Positions 1-8,856 of a DNA stretch of 64,000 nucleotides are shown here, piece by piece. The position numbers were made by a program, and so were the translations under genes. Origin of the DNA: Bacteroidales bacterium (GTDB lineage: Bacteria; Bacteroidota; Bacteroidia; Bacteroidales; UBA932); NCBI GenBank assembly GCA_017465225.1, contig JAFTWQ010000006.1, positions 35,509 through 99,508 on the forward strand, read 5' to 3'. The notes beneath the pieces were generated by a model. The model did not search any database. It saw only the letters and a program-made list of their open reading frames with translations, and was not told where the DNA came from. Position 1 is the stretch's first letter; each line of letters opens with the position of its first letter.

Positions 1-1071
1 CCGCTTCTCGACCTTCTGGTTGTCAGCATCGCTTCTGACCTGGTGTCAGTTACAGATGAAAACCGTATTCTTGCCCATTTCGGACTGAAGCAGCTGAACG
101 GAAATCCTCGTGAGGGACTTCTCGCGATGATCCAGCTTTCAGGCCTTGAACCGACCCACATCTCGATCGATGACATCGTCTTCAAGATCGGACCGCGTAT
201 CAATGCGGCCGGCAGAATGGAGTCCGGACGTATTGCCGTAGAGCTTCTTACCGCCTCGAATGTAGAGGAGGCGATCCGTATCGGTACGGAGATCAACGAG
301 CATAACAACGAAAGAAAGAACATCGACCGCCGCATCACGCAGGAGGCTCTTGAAATGGTCCATACCGGTAACTGTCTCTCCAGCGGAAATGCGACAATCG
401 TATATAATCCTCAGTGGCACAAGGGAGTCGTGGGCATCGTGGCCTCGCGTCTTGTGGAGGCATTCTATAAGCCTACAATCGTGTTCACCCAGTCGCAGGG
501 CGGCCTTGTGACAGGCTCAGCGCGAAGTGTGCATGGCTTCGACCTTTATGATGCAATCGAGAGCTGTTCAGACCTTCTGGAGAACTTCGGAGGTCATCTT
601 TATGCTGCAGGACTCACCCTCAAGGAAGAGAATCTCCCTGCGTTCTGCGAAAGGATAGAAAAGTCCATCTCCGGTACGATCATTCCTGAGATGCAGACTC
701 CTGTGGTGGATGTGGATGCAAGGCTCAATTTCTCGCAGATCACTCCTAAATTCCTCCGTATCCTCAAGCAGTTCCAGCCTTTCGGCCCGGGCAATTCGGC
801 TCCGGTGTTCCTGACAGAGAATGTTTATGACAACGGAATGGGAAGAAAGGTAGGCGCAGAGGGAGGCCATCTCAAGCTCGAGCTTATCCAGGAGTCACAT
901 CCTTACCATCATATTTCGGCCATCGCATTCAATATGGCTGATTTCTTCGATCACATCAAGACCGGCAATTCCATCGATGTGTGCTACTCCATCGTAGAGA
1001 ACTATTACAGGGGAACTGCCAACACCCAGCTCCGCATCAAGGATATGCATGAGCGTGATGAAATGATCTGA
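1..1071 (+). CDS. recJ: Single-stranded-DNA-specific exonuclease RecJ, C-terminal part (5' end cut by window edge)
   Basis: RecJ degrades single-stranded DNA 5' to 3' in recombination and mismatch/base-excision repair. The frame is open from the first base, and the 356 residues visible are the C-terminal two thirds of a roughly 570-residue protein. The first residues read as the end of the DHH domain (IASDLV...DENR). PRINAAGR lies near residue 65, and the DHHA1 motif HKGVVGIVASRL begins near residue 140. The C-terminal part, with QFQPFGPGN, fits the OB-like RecJ domain. A GTG at 43 lies inside the conserved DHH region and is not the true start. The gene ends 63 bp before a helicase gene on the same strand. 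Confidence 0.93.
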   Translation, partial: PLLDLLVVSIASDLVSVTDENRILAHFGLKQLNGNPREGLLAMIQLSGLEPTHISIDDIVFKIGPRINAAGRMESGRIAVELLTASNVEEAIRIGTEINEHNNERKNIDRRITQEALEMVHTGNCLSSGNATIVYNPQWHKGVVGIVASRLVEAFYKPTIVFTQSQGGLVTGSARSVHGFDLYDAIESCSDLLENFGGHLYAAGLTLKEENLPAFCERIEKSISGTIIPEMQTPVVDVDARLNFSQITPKFLRILKQFQPFGPGNSAPVFLTENVYDNGMGRKVGAEGGHLKLELIQESHPYHHISAIAFNMADFFDHIKTGNSIDVCYSIVENYYRGTANTQLRIKDMHERDEMI

Positions 1072-1102
1072 TTTCCATTGTATTACAATTGATATTTTTG
1101 CC

Positions 1103-1110
1103 TATATTTG
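1103..1110 (+). promoter_or_regulatory. Bacteroidetes-type -7 box (TATATTTG) for the helicase gene
   Basis: TATATTTG matches the Bacteroidetes TAnnTTTG box and lies 24 nt upstream of the ATG at 1135, with a TTG about 22 nt further upstream. A second match, TATTTTTG at 1093-1100, is also possible. AGGAGG at 1121-1126 is a strong ribosome binding site. Confidence 0.55.
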
Positions 1111-1134
1111 CTGAAAATATAGGAGGATAGCGAG

Positions 1135-3315
1135 ATGGAGGGAAATAACGCACTGAATACGGCATGGGAATTTGTGGAGAAGACAGGAAAGAGCGTCTTT
1201 CTGACCGGAAAGGCCGGAACGGGAAAGACCACATTCCTGCGGAAGGTTGTAGAGGAGTCGAGGAAAAGGGTAGTCGTTGTCGCTCCGACGGGCATCGCCG
1301 CCATAAATGCAGGAGGCGTCACGATCCATTCATTCTTCCAGCTTCCGCTGCATCCTTTCATCCCCGGAGCTAAGATCGAGTCCAAATTTGCATTCAGCAA
1401 GGAAAAGAGAAGCATAATAAAGACCATGGACCTGCTCATCATTGATGAGATAAGTATGGTGCGCAGTGACCTCCTTGATGCGGTGGATTCCGTGCTCAGA
1501 CGTTTCCGCAACCGTTTCAAGCCCTTCGGCGGCGTACAGCTTCTGATGATCGGCGATCTTCAGCAGCTGACTCCGGTAATAACCGATGAGGAGATCCAGC
1601 TCCTAGCCCCATATTATTCAAACCCGTACTTTTTCGGCAGCCGCGCCTTGAGTCAGGTCGATTATGTGACCATAGAGCTGAAGGAAGTGTACCGCCAGCA
1701 GGATGATGCATTCATTTCCATCTTGAATTCCGTGCGCTGCGGCAGACCTTCGCCAGATGTGATCCGTGCATTGAACCAGCGGTATGACCCCAATTTCATC
1801 CCGTCATCGGATGAGGGCTATATCCGTCTTACGACCCACAACAACATAGCAAACAGCTACAACGAGCAGCAGCTCGACATGATCGATGAGCCGATCCATT
1901 GCTTTGATGCTGTGATTGACGGCAACTTCCCGGAATATTCTTACCCTACCGAAGCACGGCTTGAACTCAAGGTCGGGGCACAGGTCATGTTCGTGAAGAA
2001 TGATCCTTCGGCGGAACGTCGTTATTTCAATGGAAAGATCGGCGTCGTGACGGATTTCTATGAAGAATACATCCTTGTGCAATGTCCGGGAGATGATGAG
2101 AAGATAGCCGTTGAGCCTCTTGAATGGGAGAACTGCAGGTATGTCATCAATGAGCAGACGCAGGAGATGGAGACCGAAGTGGTGGGTATCTTCAAGCAGT
2201 ATCCATTGAGGCTTGCATGGGCCATCACTATCCATAAAAGCCAGGGCCTTACATTCGACAAGGCCATAATTGATGCCGCCTCTTCCTTTGCATCAGGGCA
2301 GGTTTATGTGGCCTTGAGCCGCTGCCGCACTCTTGAGGGAATGGTGCTGGCGACTCCATTGCGTCAGGATGCCGTGATTACGGATCATAGGGTGGATGAC
2401 TACATTGACGGGCAGGAGGAAGCTGCGCAGCGTAGTGTAGCCCGGCTTGAGTCCATAAAGGAGGAATATTATAAGGAACTTCTTGGGGAACTGTTTGATT
2501 TCAAGGGACTTGCCTCTCTTCAGAAAAGAATGCTGGGAATCTGCATGGAGTTCCCTTCAGGCACGGTCGTAGGCCTCGCACAGAAACATAACGATATTCT
2601 GAATTCGTTGAATGAGACTGTCGTGCCGGTAGGCGCGAAATGGCAGAGGCTGATAATGCAGAAGCCATATCAGGAGGTCTCTTCGCAGGAGTTCAGCGCG
2701 AGGGTGAAGAACGGATGTGCGTATTTCCTTTCGGAGCTTGACGGCATGTATGGTGATTTCCTTGACAAGACCAGGGACATCAAGGCCGAGAACAAGGAAC
2801 TGGTGAAGCGCTATGGAAATGTCTGGAATGATCTGGATATGGAGCTTTCAGGCATCAGGATACTCCTGAAGGCCATGTCGGCTGTGCCGTTCTCTACTGA
2901 AGCCTATCTCAGGGAGCGTCAGATTGCGGTGTTCGAGGCATCGGGATTCGTACCAAAAGAACTGAAGACTCCGAAATCCTCAAAGAAGCCGGCATCCAAG
3001 CCACAGAAGGAAAAGAAGGAAGACACGAAGGTGACTACCTTCAAGCTTTACAAGCAGGGTCTTTCAGTAAAGGAGATTTCCAAGGAACGTGATCTCAATC
3101 AGCAGACTATTGTCCGCCATCTTGCCCATTATGTTGCGAAAGGAATGATTTCAGTGGAAGATCTTGTTCCATCCTCTAAAGTAGATTCCATCCAGGAAAT
3201 CATTTCCGGCCTCGGCTCAGTAAAAAGCCTTTCAGCCATCAAGGAAGCCTGCCCTTCCGACATCACCTATCAGGACATCACCCTCGTCATCGCCGCCATG
3301 GAATCCCAAGCCTGA
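1135..3315 (+). CDS. PIF1/RecD-like superfamily 1B DNA helicase with C-terminal helix-turn-helix
   Basis: This is probably a 5'-3' DNA helicase of the PIF1/RecD2 type. It has Walker A GKAGTGKT at residues 25-32, Walker B IIDE at 102-105, a motif V-like AITIHKSQG near 363-371 and the following YVALSRC. Middle residues 480-610 are helical and may hold an HRDC-like module. A lysine-rich linker near 615-632 leads to a helix-turn-helix at 632-680 (LSVKEISKERDLNQQTIVRHL) resembling the HTH found at the end of RecQ-type helicases. The ATG at 1135 follows AGGAGG at good spacing. Its 3' end overlaps the convergent shikimate kinase gene by 29 bp. The biological substrate is not known from sequence. Confidence 0.88.
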   Translation: MEGNNALNTAWEFVEKTGKSVFLTGKAGTGKTTFLRKVVEESRKRVVVVAPTGIAAINAGGVTIHSFFQLPLHPFIPGAKIESKFAFSKEKRSIIKTMDLLIIDEISMVRSDLLDAVDSVLRRFRNRFKPFGGVQLLMIGDLQQLTPVITDEEIQLLAPYYSNPYFFGSRALSQVDYVTIELKEVYRQQDDAFISILNSVRCGRPSPDVIRALNQRYDPNFIPSSDEGYIRLTTHNNIANSYNEQQLDMIDEPIHCFDAVIDGNFPEYSYPTEARLELKVGAQVMFVKNDPSAERRYFNGKIGVVTDFYEEYILVQCPGDDEKIAVEPLEWENCRYVINEQTQEMETEVVGIFKQYPLRLAWAITIHKSQGLTFDKAIIDAASSFASGQVYVALSRCRTLEGMVLATPLRQDAVITDHRVDDYIDGQEEAAQRSVARLESIKEEYYKELLGELFDFKGLASLQKRMLGICMEFPSGTVVGLAQKHNDILNSLNETVVPVGAKWQRLIMQKPYQEVSSQEFSARVKNGCAYFLSELDGMYGDFLDKTRDIKAENKELVKRYGNVWNDLDMELSGIRILLKAMSAVPFSTEAYLRERQIAVFEASGFVPKELKTPKSSKKPASKPQKEKKEDTKVTTFKLYKQGLSVKEISKERDLNQQTIVRHLAHYVAKGMISVEDLVPSSKVDSIQEIISGLGSVKSLSAIKEACPSDITYQDITLVIAAMESQA

Positions 3316-3970
3316 TTATGGTTTCGGCGATTTCGTCGATGGTTTTGCCGTCGGTGTCGATGATTATATGGGCAGTAGATTCATATGTGGCAGAACGCCG
3401 CTCCATAAGTCCTGATATCCTATCTCTCAAGGATTCTCCCAGCAGCATCGGACGATTAGCTGTCTCTCCTTCCAGATGGCTGACGAGTGTCTCAACAGAT
3501 GCCTTCAGGTATATGCATATGGTTCCGTTTTGCACGATGTCAGCACATTCACGGGTCATTACAGTTCCTCCGCCCAATGCCAACACCATTTCAGCTTTCT
3601 CAAATGGTACATCATTATCTATGCTTTGCGTTGTTTCTGATGATTCTGTCGGGAGAGCAGAGGTGTCTCGGACGTTCGCTTCGCTCACCCCACCACTTCG
3701 CTTCGCTTGTGGTCCCCCCGCTTCCGTGCCGCGGGTGGCACGGTCCTCAATCACCTCATGCCCTCCCGACAGAATAGAGCCAAGCCTCTCTGCTTCAATC
3801 GTCCTGAAACCAGCCTCTCCCTTTTCAGCAAAGATCTCCGGAATACTCTTTCCGGCCCATGCTTCAATCTCCTCATCAAGATCCATAAAAGGACAGCAGA
3901 GCAGCTCCGAGAGTCTCCTCCCGACACTGCTCTTGCCGCATCCCATGAATCCTGTCAATGATATTATCAT
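3287..3970 (-). CDS. aroK: Shikimate kinase with in-frame palindromic insertion
   Basis: AroK phosphorylates shikimate with ATP in chorismate synthesis. Walker A GFMGCGKSS is at residues 7-15, the shikimate-binding DLDEEIE at 30-36, FR at 55-56, ALGGGTV at 131-137 and the lid RPMLLG after that. The family is usually about 170-180 residues; this one has 227. The excess lies between the helix ERLGSIL and the strand MVLALGGG: residues 66-110 are encoded by a 133-bp palindromic element (3643-3775). Reading frame and all catalytic motifs continue on both sides, so this is an insertion rather than a broken gene. The ATG overlaps the parC stop by one base (TGATG), which suggests translational coupling. 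It is the last gene of a minus-strand cluster. Confidence 0.9.
   Translation of the reverse strand: MIISLTGFMGCGKSSVGRRLSELLCCPFMDLDEEIEAWAGKSIPEIFAEKGEAGFRTIEAERLGSILSGGHEVIEDRATRGTEAGGPQAKRSGGVSEANVRDTSALPTESSETTQSIDNDVPFEKAEMVLALGGGTVMTRECADIVQNGTICIYLKASVETLVSHLEGETANRPMLLGESLRDRISGLMERRSATYESTAHIIIDTDGKTIDEIAETIIRLGIPWRR
3643..3775. repeat. 133-bp palindromic element inside aroK
   Basis: The outer arms ATTCTGTCGGGAGAGCA (3643-3659) and TGCCCTCCCGACAGAAT (3759-3775) are inverted repeats matching at 16 of 17 positions. Between them lie smaller hairpins: GTGCC...GGCAC near 3726-3741, and a CACTTCGCTTCGCTTGTGG stem near 3702-3720. The element has no internal stop in the aroK frame and encodes residues 66-110. 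Its composition (Ser, Gly, Thr, Arg, Ala) differs from the enzyme core. It resembles a REP/MITE-like unit or the Rickettsia palindromic elements that sit in coding genes. No second copy of the outer arms was noticed in this window. Confidence 0.8.
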
Positions 3971-6645
3971 CAGAATAAAGTCAACTGTGCATCGTCATCT
4001 AAAATGATGTCGATAGGTTCGGTATCCTCGACATCCGAATTGTCGATCTCACCGGCCTGATTCTCCGCCTCTGAAGCCTCCGGGAGAATATCATCCTCCG
4101 GCTTGTGGAGAGGTTCGATGAAATGAACCTTCCTGACGTCATATGGACTGGTCTTCTTGCCCTTTGCCTGAAGACCCTTCTTTGCGATGAACTCCTCTGC
4201 GTCTATGTGCTCCGGATCCCTGTTCTCGTTCTTGCCGCCGAAGATCACTTCGATCTGCGGATGCTTGTCATCGCTGACCGCAACGAGATATGAACCCTTT
4301 GCCTCTGAAATGAAGCTGACAGGCGTGTTGTCGCTGATATCGAATGAGAATCTCTTCACATAGAAAGCCGTTACCGCTTTGTCATAATACAGGGCCGTGT
4401 AGACCTTGTTTGTGTCGAGCTTTTCGATCTTCAGGAGATCGCCCTGATACCTGTTGCTCAGGTCGAATGTCGTCGTGTAGTATGTTCCGTCCTTGAAGAT
4501 CGCTAGGATATGGTCGCCTGTGTTGAACTGACCGAGGTGGAGTCCGCGTCCGTCCTCGTTGAGGCGCTGGATGTCCTCGTCAAACCAGATGTCCTTTCCT
4601 CCGATGGTCGAGATTCCCTTCGACTTGAGGTTGATCTTCTGGATAGGATTCTTCGATACGAGATTACCTCGTGAAGCACGTCCCTTGATGCCGAGCTGTG
4701 AGAAATCGTACTCGTCGATGAGCTTCTTGAGCTTCGGACGCGGGCGGAGGTAGATCTTCACGGTCTCGGCCTCACCGTTATGGTTTACTGTAAACCAGAG
4801 GATCTTCGAACCAGGTGTGCCCTGGGTGATGTCATATTCCTTGTCACGTGTGATGCCCGTCACGGCGAATCTCTTTGCATAGCTGAGAGATGTCTTTCCT
4901 TCACGGTAGATCACGTTGTAGATGGTTCTGCTGTCGTTTCTGTTGAAGATGCCGACATAAAGGATGTCCTTTCCGAAGAATGCCTTCTCGCTTACCTTTG
5001 TCACGACATACTTTCCGTCGTTGTGGATAACGATGATCTCCGAAAGGTCCGAACAGTCGCAGATATATTCTGCATTGTCCTCCTTCTTGAGGTTTGTGCC
5101 GACGAATCCTTCCGCCTTGTTGGCATAGAGCTTGGCGTTGTTGCTTACGACCTTTGTCGACTCGATGGACTCGAATTCAACGATCTCCGTAAGTCTTGGG
5201 TATGCCTTTCCGTACTTCTTCTTGAGATTCCTGAAGTAGCTGATCGCATACTCTGTAAGATGGTCGAGATGGTTCTGAACCTCCTCCATCTCGGCTTCGA
5301 TTCCCCGGAGTTTCTCGTCAACGGCCTTGGTGTCGAATTTAGAGATCTTGCGAACAGGCTTCTCGACGAGTCTGTTGATGTCCTCCATGAGGATAGGCCT
5401 CTTGAGGAACTTCTGATATTTCATCATCTCGTCGAACACCTCCTGGAGCTGGTCTTCCCATGTCTTCGCATCACCCTCGAGAATCTTGTAGACCTTGTTC
5501 TCGAAGAAGATCTTTTCGAGGGAGTTGTAATGCCAGTCATTCTCCAGCTCGCTGAGCCTGATCGAGAGCTCCTGACCGAGAAGGTCGCGTGTATGGAAGG
5601 TGCTGTGACGGAGAATGTCGTTCACGCTGAGTACCTGCGGCTTGTTCTCATGGATCACGCATGTGTTCGGAGTTATGGCCACTTCACATGCCGTGAATGC
5701 ATAAAGCGCATCTATGGTCTTGTCCGGAGACACATCGTTCGGGAGATGGATGAGGATATTTGCTGTGGCACTGGTAAGGTCGTCGATCTTCTTGATCTTG
5801 ATCTTGCCGCTCTCCTTCGCCTCCATGATGGACTCCTTGACTGCGTCGGTAGTCTTGCTGAAAGGGATTTCGGTGATGGCGAGGGTGTTCTTGTCGATCT
5901 TTTCGATCTTCGCGCGCACCTTGATCTTTCCTCCCTTCTTCTTGCTGCTGTACTTCGAGCAGTCAGCCGATCCTCCTGTAAGGAAGTCAGGGAAAATCTC
6001 GAAATCCTTGCCTTCGAGGACTGCTACCGATGCATCGATAAGCTCGTTGAAGTTGTGAGGAAGGATCTTCGAGGCGAAACCGGTACCGATACCCTCCGTA
6101 CCCTGTGCGAGCAGGATAGGGAACTTCACAGGAAGCTCTACAGGCTCCTGGTTACGTCCGTCATAAGAGGTCATCCAGTTGGTGGTCTTAGGGTTGAACA
6201 TCACCTCCTTGGCGAACTTGCTCAGACGTGCCTCGATATATCGGGGAGCGGCATTCGCATCGCCGGTAAGGATGTTACCCCAGTTACCCTGACAGTCCAC
6301 CAGATAGTTCCTCTGGCCGATCCATACGAGGGCGCCGAGAATGGACTGGTCGCCGTGAGGGTGGAACTGCATCGCCTGTCCGACGATGTTCGCAACCTTT
6401 GTGTAGCTTCCGTCATCAATGCGCCACATTGCATGGAGCACGCGCCTCTGCACCGGCTTCAGTCCGTCGATGAGATGCGGCACGGCTCGGTAGAGGACAG
6501 TATATGACGCATAGTCGATATACCAGTCCTTGAACATTCTGGCAAGCTTGTGCTTTTTGCTTGTATCGAAAAGTTTGTCGAATTTACCCGGAGCACTGTC
6601 TTCTGCAGCTTCCTCCTCCGGGAGTTCGATGTCCTCAAAACTCAT
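3970..6645 (-). CDS. parC: DNA topoisomerase IV subunit A / gyrase A-like
   Basis: This is a type IIA topoisomerase breakage-reunion subunit that decatenates or relaxes DNA together with a GyrB/ParE-type ATPase not present here. The conserved QRRVLHAMW lies near residue 67, FHPHGDQS near 94, and the catalytic tyrosine is Y136 in NAAPRY. A coiled-coil region follows at 430-500, then the C-terminal beta-pinwheel region (550-820) and an acidic tail. The length of 891 residues fits the Bacteroidetes ParC-like family better than classic E. coli ParC (about 750). The ATG at 6645 follows a purine-rich GAGGT site. era lies 26 bp upstream and aroK overlaps downstream. Annotation as gyrA is possible but less likely. 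Confidence 0.87.
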   Translation of the reverse strand: MSFEDIELPEEEAAEDSAPGKFDKLFDTSKKHKLARMFKDWYIDYASYTVLYRAVPHLIDGLKPVQRRVLHAMWRIDDGSYTKVANIVGQAMQFHPHGDQSILGALVWIGQRNYLVDCQGNWGNILTGDANAAPRYIEARLSKFAKEVMFNPKTTNWMTSYDGRNQEPVELPVKFPILLAQGTEGIGTGFASKILPHNFNELIDASVAVLEGKDFEIFPDFLTGGSADCSKYSSKKKGGKIKVRAKIEKIDKNTLAITEIPFSKTTDAVKESIMEAKESGKIKIKKIDDLTSATANILIHLPNDVSPDKTIDALYAFTACEVAITPNTCVIHENKPQVLSVNDILRHSTFHTRDLLGQELSIRLSELENDWHYNSLEKIFFENKVYKILEGDAKTWEDQLQEVFDEMMKYQKFLKRPILMEDINRLVEKPVRKISKFDTKAVDEKLRGIEAEMEEVQNHLDHLTEYAISYFRNLKKKYGKAYPRLTEIVEFESIESTKVVSNNAKLYANKAEGFVGTNLKKEDNAEYICDCSDLSEIIVIHNDGKYVVTKVSEKAFFGKDILYVGIFNRNDSRTIYNVIYREGKTSLSYAKRFAVTGITRDKEYDITQGTPGSKILWFTVNHNGEAETVKIYLRPRPKLKKLIDEYDFSQLGIKGRASRGNLVSKNPIQKINLKSKGISTIGGKDIWFDEDIQRLNEDGRGLHLGQFNTGDHILAIFKDGTYYTTTFDLSNRYQGDLLKIEKLDTNKVYTALYYDKAVTAFYVKRFSFDISDNTPVSFISEAKGSYLVAVSDDKHPQIEVIFGGKNENRDPEHIDAEEFIAKKGLQAKGKKTSPYDVRKVHFIEPLHKPEDDILPEASEAENQAGEIDNSDVEDTEPIDIILDDDAQLTLF

Positions 6646-6671
6646 AAATTACCTCACTTCTTCTATGGTTA

Positions 6672-7574
6672 TCAGTATTCGTAACCGAATTTTCTCAGTT
6701 CCTTCTTGCTTTCTCTCCAGTCAGGATCCACCTTGACGAAGAGTCTGAGGAAGACCTTCTTCTGGAAGAAGTCCTCCATGTCGATGCGTGCCTGTGTGCC
6801 TACCTTCTTGAGGGACTGGCCGCCTTTGCCGATGATGATACCCTTCTGCGTGTCACGCATCACGTATATCACCGCGCTGATGTCATATCTTTCCTCACCT
6901 TCCTTGAATTCTTCCACTACCACCTCGCAGCTGTACGGAATCTCCTCCTTATAATTAAGGAATATCTTCTCACGTACGATCTCGGATGCGAAGAAACGGA
7001 GGTTCTTGTCAGTAAAGACATCCTTGTCATACCATGCCGGTGCTACAGGGAGATTCTCTACGATGGCATCGAAGATGTTGTCGAGGTTGAATTTCTCCTG
7101 GGCAGATGCCGGGAAGATGATGGCGTGCGGAAGCTGCTCCTTCCACCAGTTCATCAGTTCGAGCACCTGGTCCTGGCTGCTTATGTCGATCTTGTTGATC
7201 ACAAGGACTACAGGGCACTGGATCTTCTGGAGCTTTGCGATGTATTCGTCGTTCTTGTCGCCTTTCTCCACTGTGTCGGTCACATAAAGGATGATGTCGG
7301 CATCGCCGATGGCTGTGTCAACGAAGTTCATCATGCTCTGCTGAAGCCTGTAGTTCGGCTTCAGGATGCCCGGGGTATCGGAATATACGATCTGATAGTC
7401 GTCACCGTTGACGATACCCATGATCCTGTGTCTTGTGGTCTGCGCCTTTGCTGTGACGATAGAAAGTTTTTCGCCTACAAGGGCATTCATAAGCGTAGAT
7501 TTGCCAACATTCGGATTACCGATGATGTTGACAAATCCTGCGCGATGTCTTTTATTGCTGTTCTCTGTTGCCAT
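6672..7574 (-). CDS. era: GTPase Era
   Basis: Era is an essential GTPase that binds the 3' end of 16S rRNA in 30S subunit maturation. The 300 residues show G1 GNPNVGKST (residues 18-26), G3 DTPG, G4 NKID and G5 SA, followed by the KH domain with IIGKGGQSLKKVG near residue 250. The length is normal. It lies 9 bp downstream of an rRNA pseudouridine synthase gene, a sensible pairing for ribosome assembly, and 26 bp upstream of parC. These genes look co-transcribed. Confidence 0.96.
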   Translation of the reverse strand: MATENSNKRHRAGFVNIIGNPNVGKSTLMNALVGEKLSIVTAKAQTTRHRIMGIVNGDDYQIVYSDTPGILKPNYRLQQSMMNFVDTAIGDADIILYVTDTVEKGDKNDEYIAKLQKIQCPVVLVINKIDISSQDQVLELMNWWKEQLPHAIIFPASAQEKFNLDNIFDAIVENLPVAPAWYDKDVFTDKNLRFFASEIVREKIFLNYKEEIPYSCEVVVEEFKEGEERYDISAVIYVMRDTQKGIIIGKGGQSLKKVGTQARIDMEDFFQKKVFLRLFVKVDPDWRESKKELRKFGYEY

Positions 7575-7583
7575 TACGAACGA

Positions 7584-8777
7584 TTAAAGATATGCACCCA
7601 TCCGGAGGAGGTTGATCTCGCCTTCTGTGAGATATCTCCACTCTCCTCTCTTGAGACCCCTCTTTGTGAGACCTGCGAAATAAACTCTGTCGAGAGCCTT
7701 CACCTCATATCCGAGAGACTCGAATATTCTTCTTACGATACGGTTCTTTCCCGAGTGGATCTCGATGCCGAGCTTTCTGTGGTCGTCCTCCTCGATGTAC
7801 TCGAGCTCGTCTGCAGCGATAAGGCCGTCGTTGAGCTCGATACCGCTGAGGATCTTGTCATAGTCCTCCTTCTTGAGCTTTCCGTCGAGAGATACCTGAT
7901 AGATCTTCTTCTTGTCGTATGATGGGTGTGTGAGCTTCTCCGCGATCTCGCCGTCGTTTGTGAACATGAGAACGCCGGTAGTGTTCTTGTCAAGTCGTCC
8001 TACAGGGAAAACGCGTGAAGAGCATCCCTTGAGGAGATCCATCACGGTCTTGTCTGCATGAGGGTCGCTTGCTGTGGTCACATAGCCCTTCGGCTTGTTC
8101 ATCACGATATATACCTTGTCCTCACCCTTGAGTCTCTCACCGTTGAACCTGATGTCATCGGTATTGATGTTCACCTTTGTTCCGAGCTCGGTAACGACCT
8201 CGCCGTTCACAGTAACCACTCCTGCAAGGATGAAGTTGTCAGCCTCTCTTCTTGAACATACGCCAGAGTTCGCGATGAACTTGTTGAGTCTTACTTCCTC
8301 CTTGATTGGAGCTGCAATCATGTCGTTGTCAGAGTAGATATCGTCGCTGACCTGCGGCCTCTTGCTTATCATCTTGTTGATTCCGCTCTCGTTCTCGTCA
8401 CGGAAGTAGTTGAAATCCTTCTTGTAGAAGCTTTTCTTTCCGGTGTTTCTGAAGCCGCCTGACTGTCTTCTGTCTCCGCCAGACTGCCTTCTGTCGCCAC
8501 CGAAGCTTCTTCTTTCACCATTGCTGCTTCCATAGCTTCTTCTTTCTCCGTTGCCGCTGAAAGGTCTTCTTTCACCGCCCTCCGAGAAATTTCTGCGTGG
8601 TCTTCTTTCAGAGTTCTCGCCGAATGATCTTCTCTCTCCGTTGTCAGAGAATGATCTGCGAGGTCTGTCGCTGCTGAAGCTTCTTCTTTCGCCATTGCTG
8701 TTTGAATGGCTCCTTCTTTCACCGTACTCTCTACGGCCATCTCTGCGGCCATTGCCGCCTCTTCTGTTGTCTTCCAT
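7584..8777 (-). CDS. RsuA/RluB-family rRNA pseudouridine synthase with repetitive basic N-terminal tail
   Basis: This enzyme isomerises a uridine of rRNA to pseudouridine. An S4 RNA-binding domain (LNKFIANSGVCSRREAD) lies near residues 160-220, and the catalytic aspartate is in GRLDKNTTG at about D263. The catalytic core is normal in size. About 140 residues precede it, made of imperfect repeats of GERRS with Gly, Asn, Ser and Arg, a low-complexity RNA-binding-like extension. I use the ATG at 8777 (397 residues); an upstream TTG at 8798 gives 404 residues but lacks a better ribosome site. Whether it is RluB, RluE or RluF cannot be settled here. It lies 79 bp after tonB on the same strand. Confidence 0.88.
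   Translation of the reverse strand: MEDNRRGGNGRRDGRREYGERRSHSNSNGERRSFSSDRPRRSFSDNGERRSFGENSERRPRRNFSEGGERRPFSGNGERRSYGSSNGERRSFGGDRRQSGGDRRQSGGFRNTGKKSFYKKDFNYFRDENESGINKMISKRPQVSDDIYSDNDMIAAPIKEEVRLNKFIANSGVCSRREADNFILAGVVTVNGEVVTELGTKVNINTDDIRFNGERLKGEDKVYIVMNKPKGYVTTASDPHADKTVMDLLKGCSSRVFPVGRLDKNTTGVLMFTNDGEIAEKLTHPSYDKKKIYQVSLDGKLKKEDYDKILSGIELNDGLIAADELEYIEEDDHRKLGIEIHSGKNRIVRRIFESLGYEVKALDRVYFAGLTKRGLKRGEWRYLTEGEINLLRMGAYL
8480..8745 (-). repeat. Degenerate tandem repeats encoding GERRS/GDRRQSGG units
   Basis: The 5' part of the pseudouridine synthase gene repeats short units encoding GERRS-like peptides, ending with a duplicated GGDRRQS. Both DNA and protein are repetitive, so length may vary between strains. 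Confidence 0.7.
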
Positions 8778-8856
8778 TGTGTTACGCCTTAAAGGCAATT
8801 TTAATGTTTAATAATAGTATGTTGGCTCACGCCAATTATTATGGTCTTTGACCTTA

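Noticed and set aside
4-43. RecJ starting at the GTG at position 43
   Set aside because: Conserved DHH-domain sequence continues in frame upstream to the window edge, so the gene is truncated by the window.
3287-3970. Frameshift or pseudogene in aroK
   Set aside because: The frame is open throughout and the motifs on both sides of the insert are intact and in phase.
3318-4007. 229-codon plus-strand frame opposite aroK
   Set aside because: The minus strand holds a complete shikimate kinase with all motifs; the plus frame has none.
4780-6507. 575-codon open frame on the plus strand opposite parC
   Set aside because: It lies entirely antisense to the well-supported topoisomerase gene and has no ribosome site or recognisable domain; its length follows from the codon bias of parC.
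7125-7922. 265-codon plus-strand frame opposite era and the pseudouridine synthase
   Set aside because: It is antisense to two conserved genes and crosses their boundary. Composition (Leu, Val, Asp) is that of a shadow frame.
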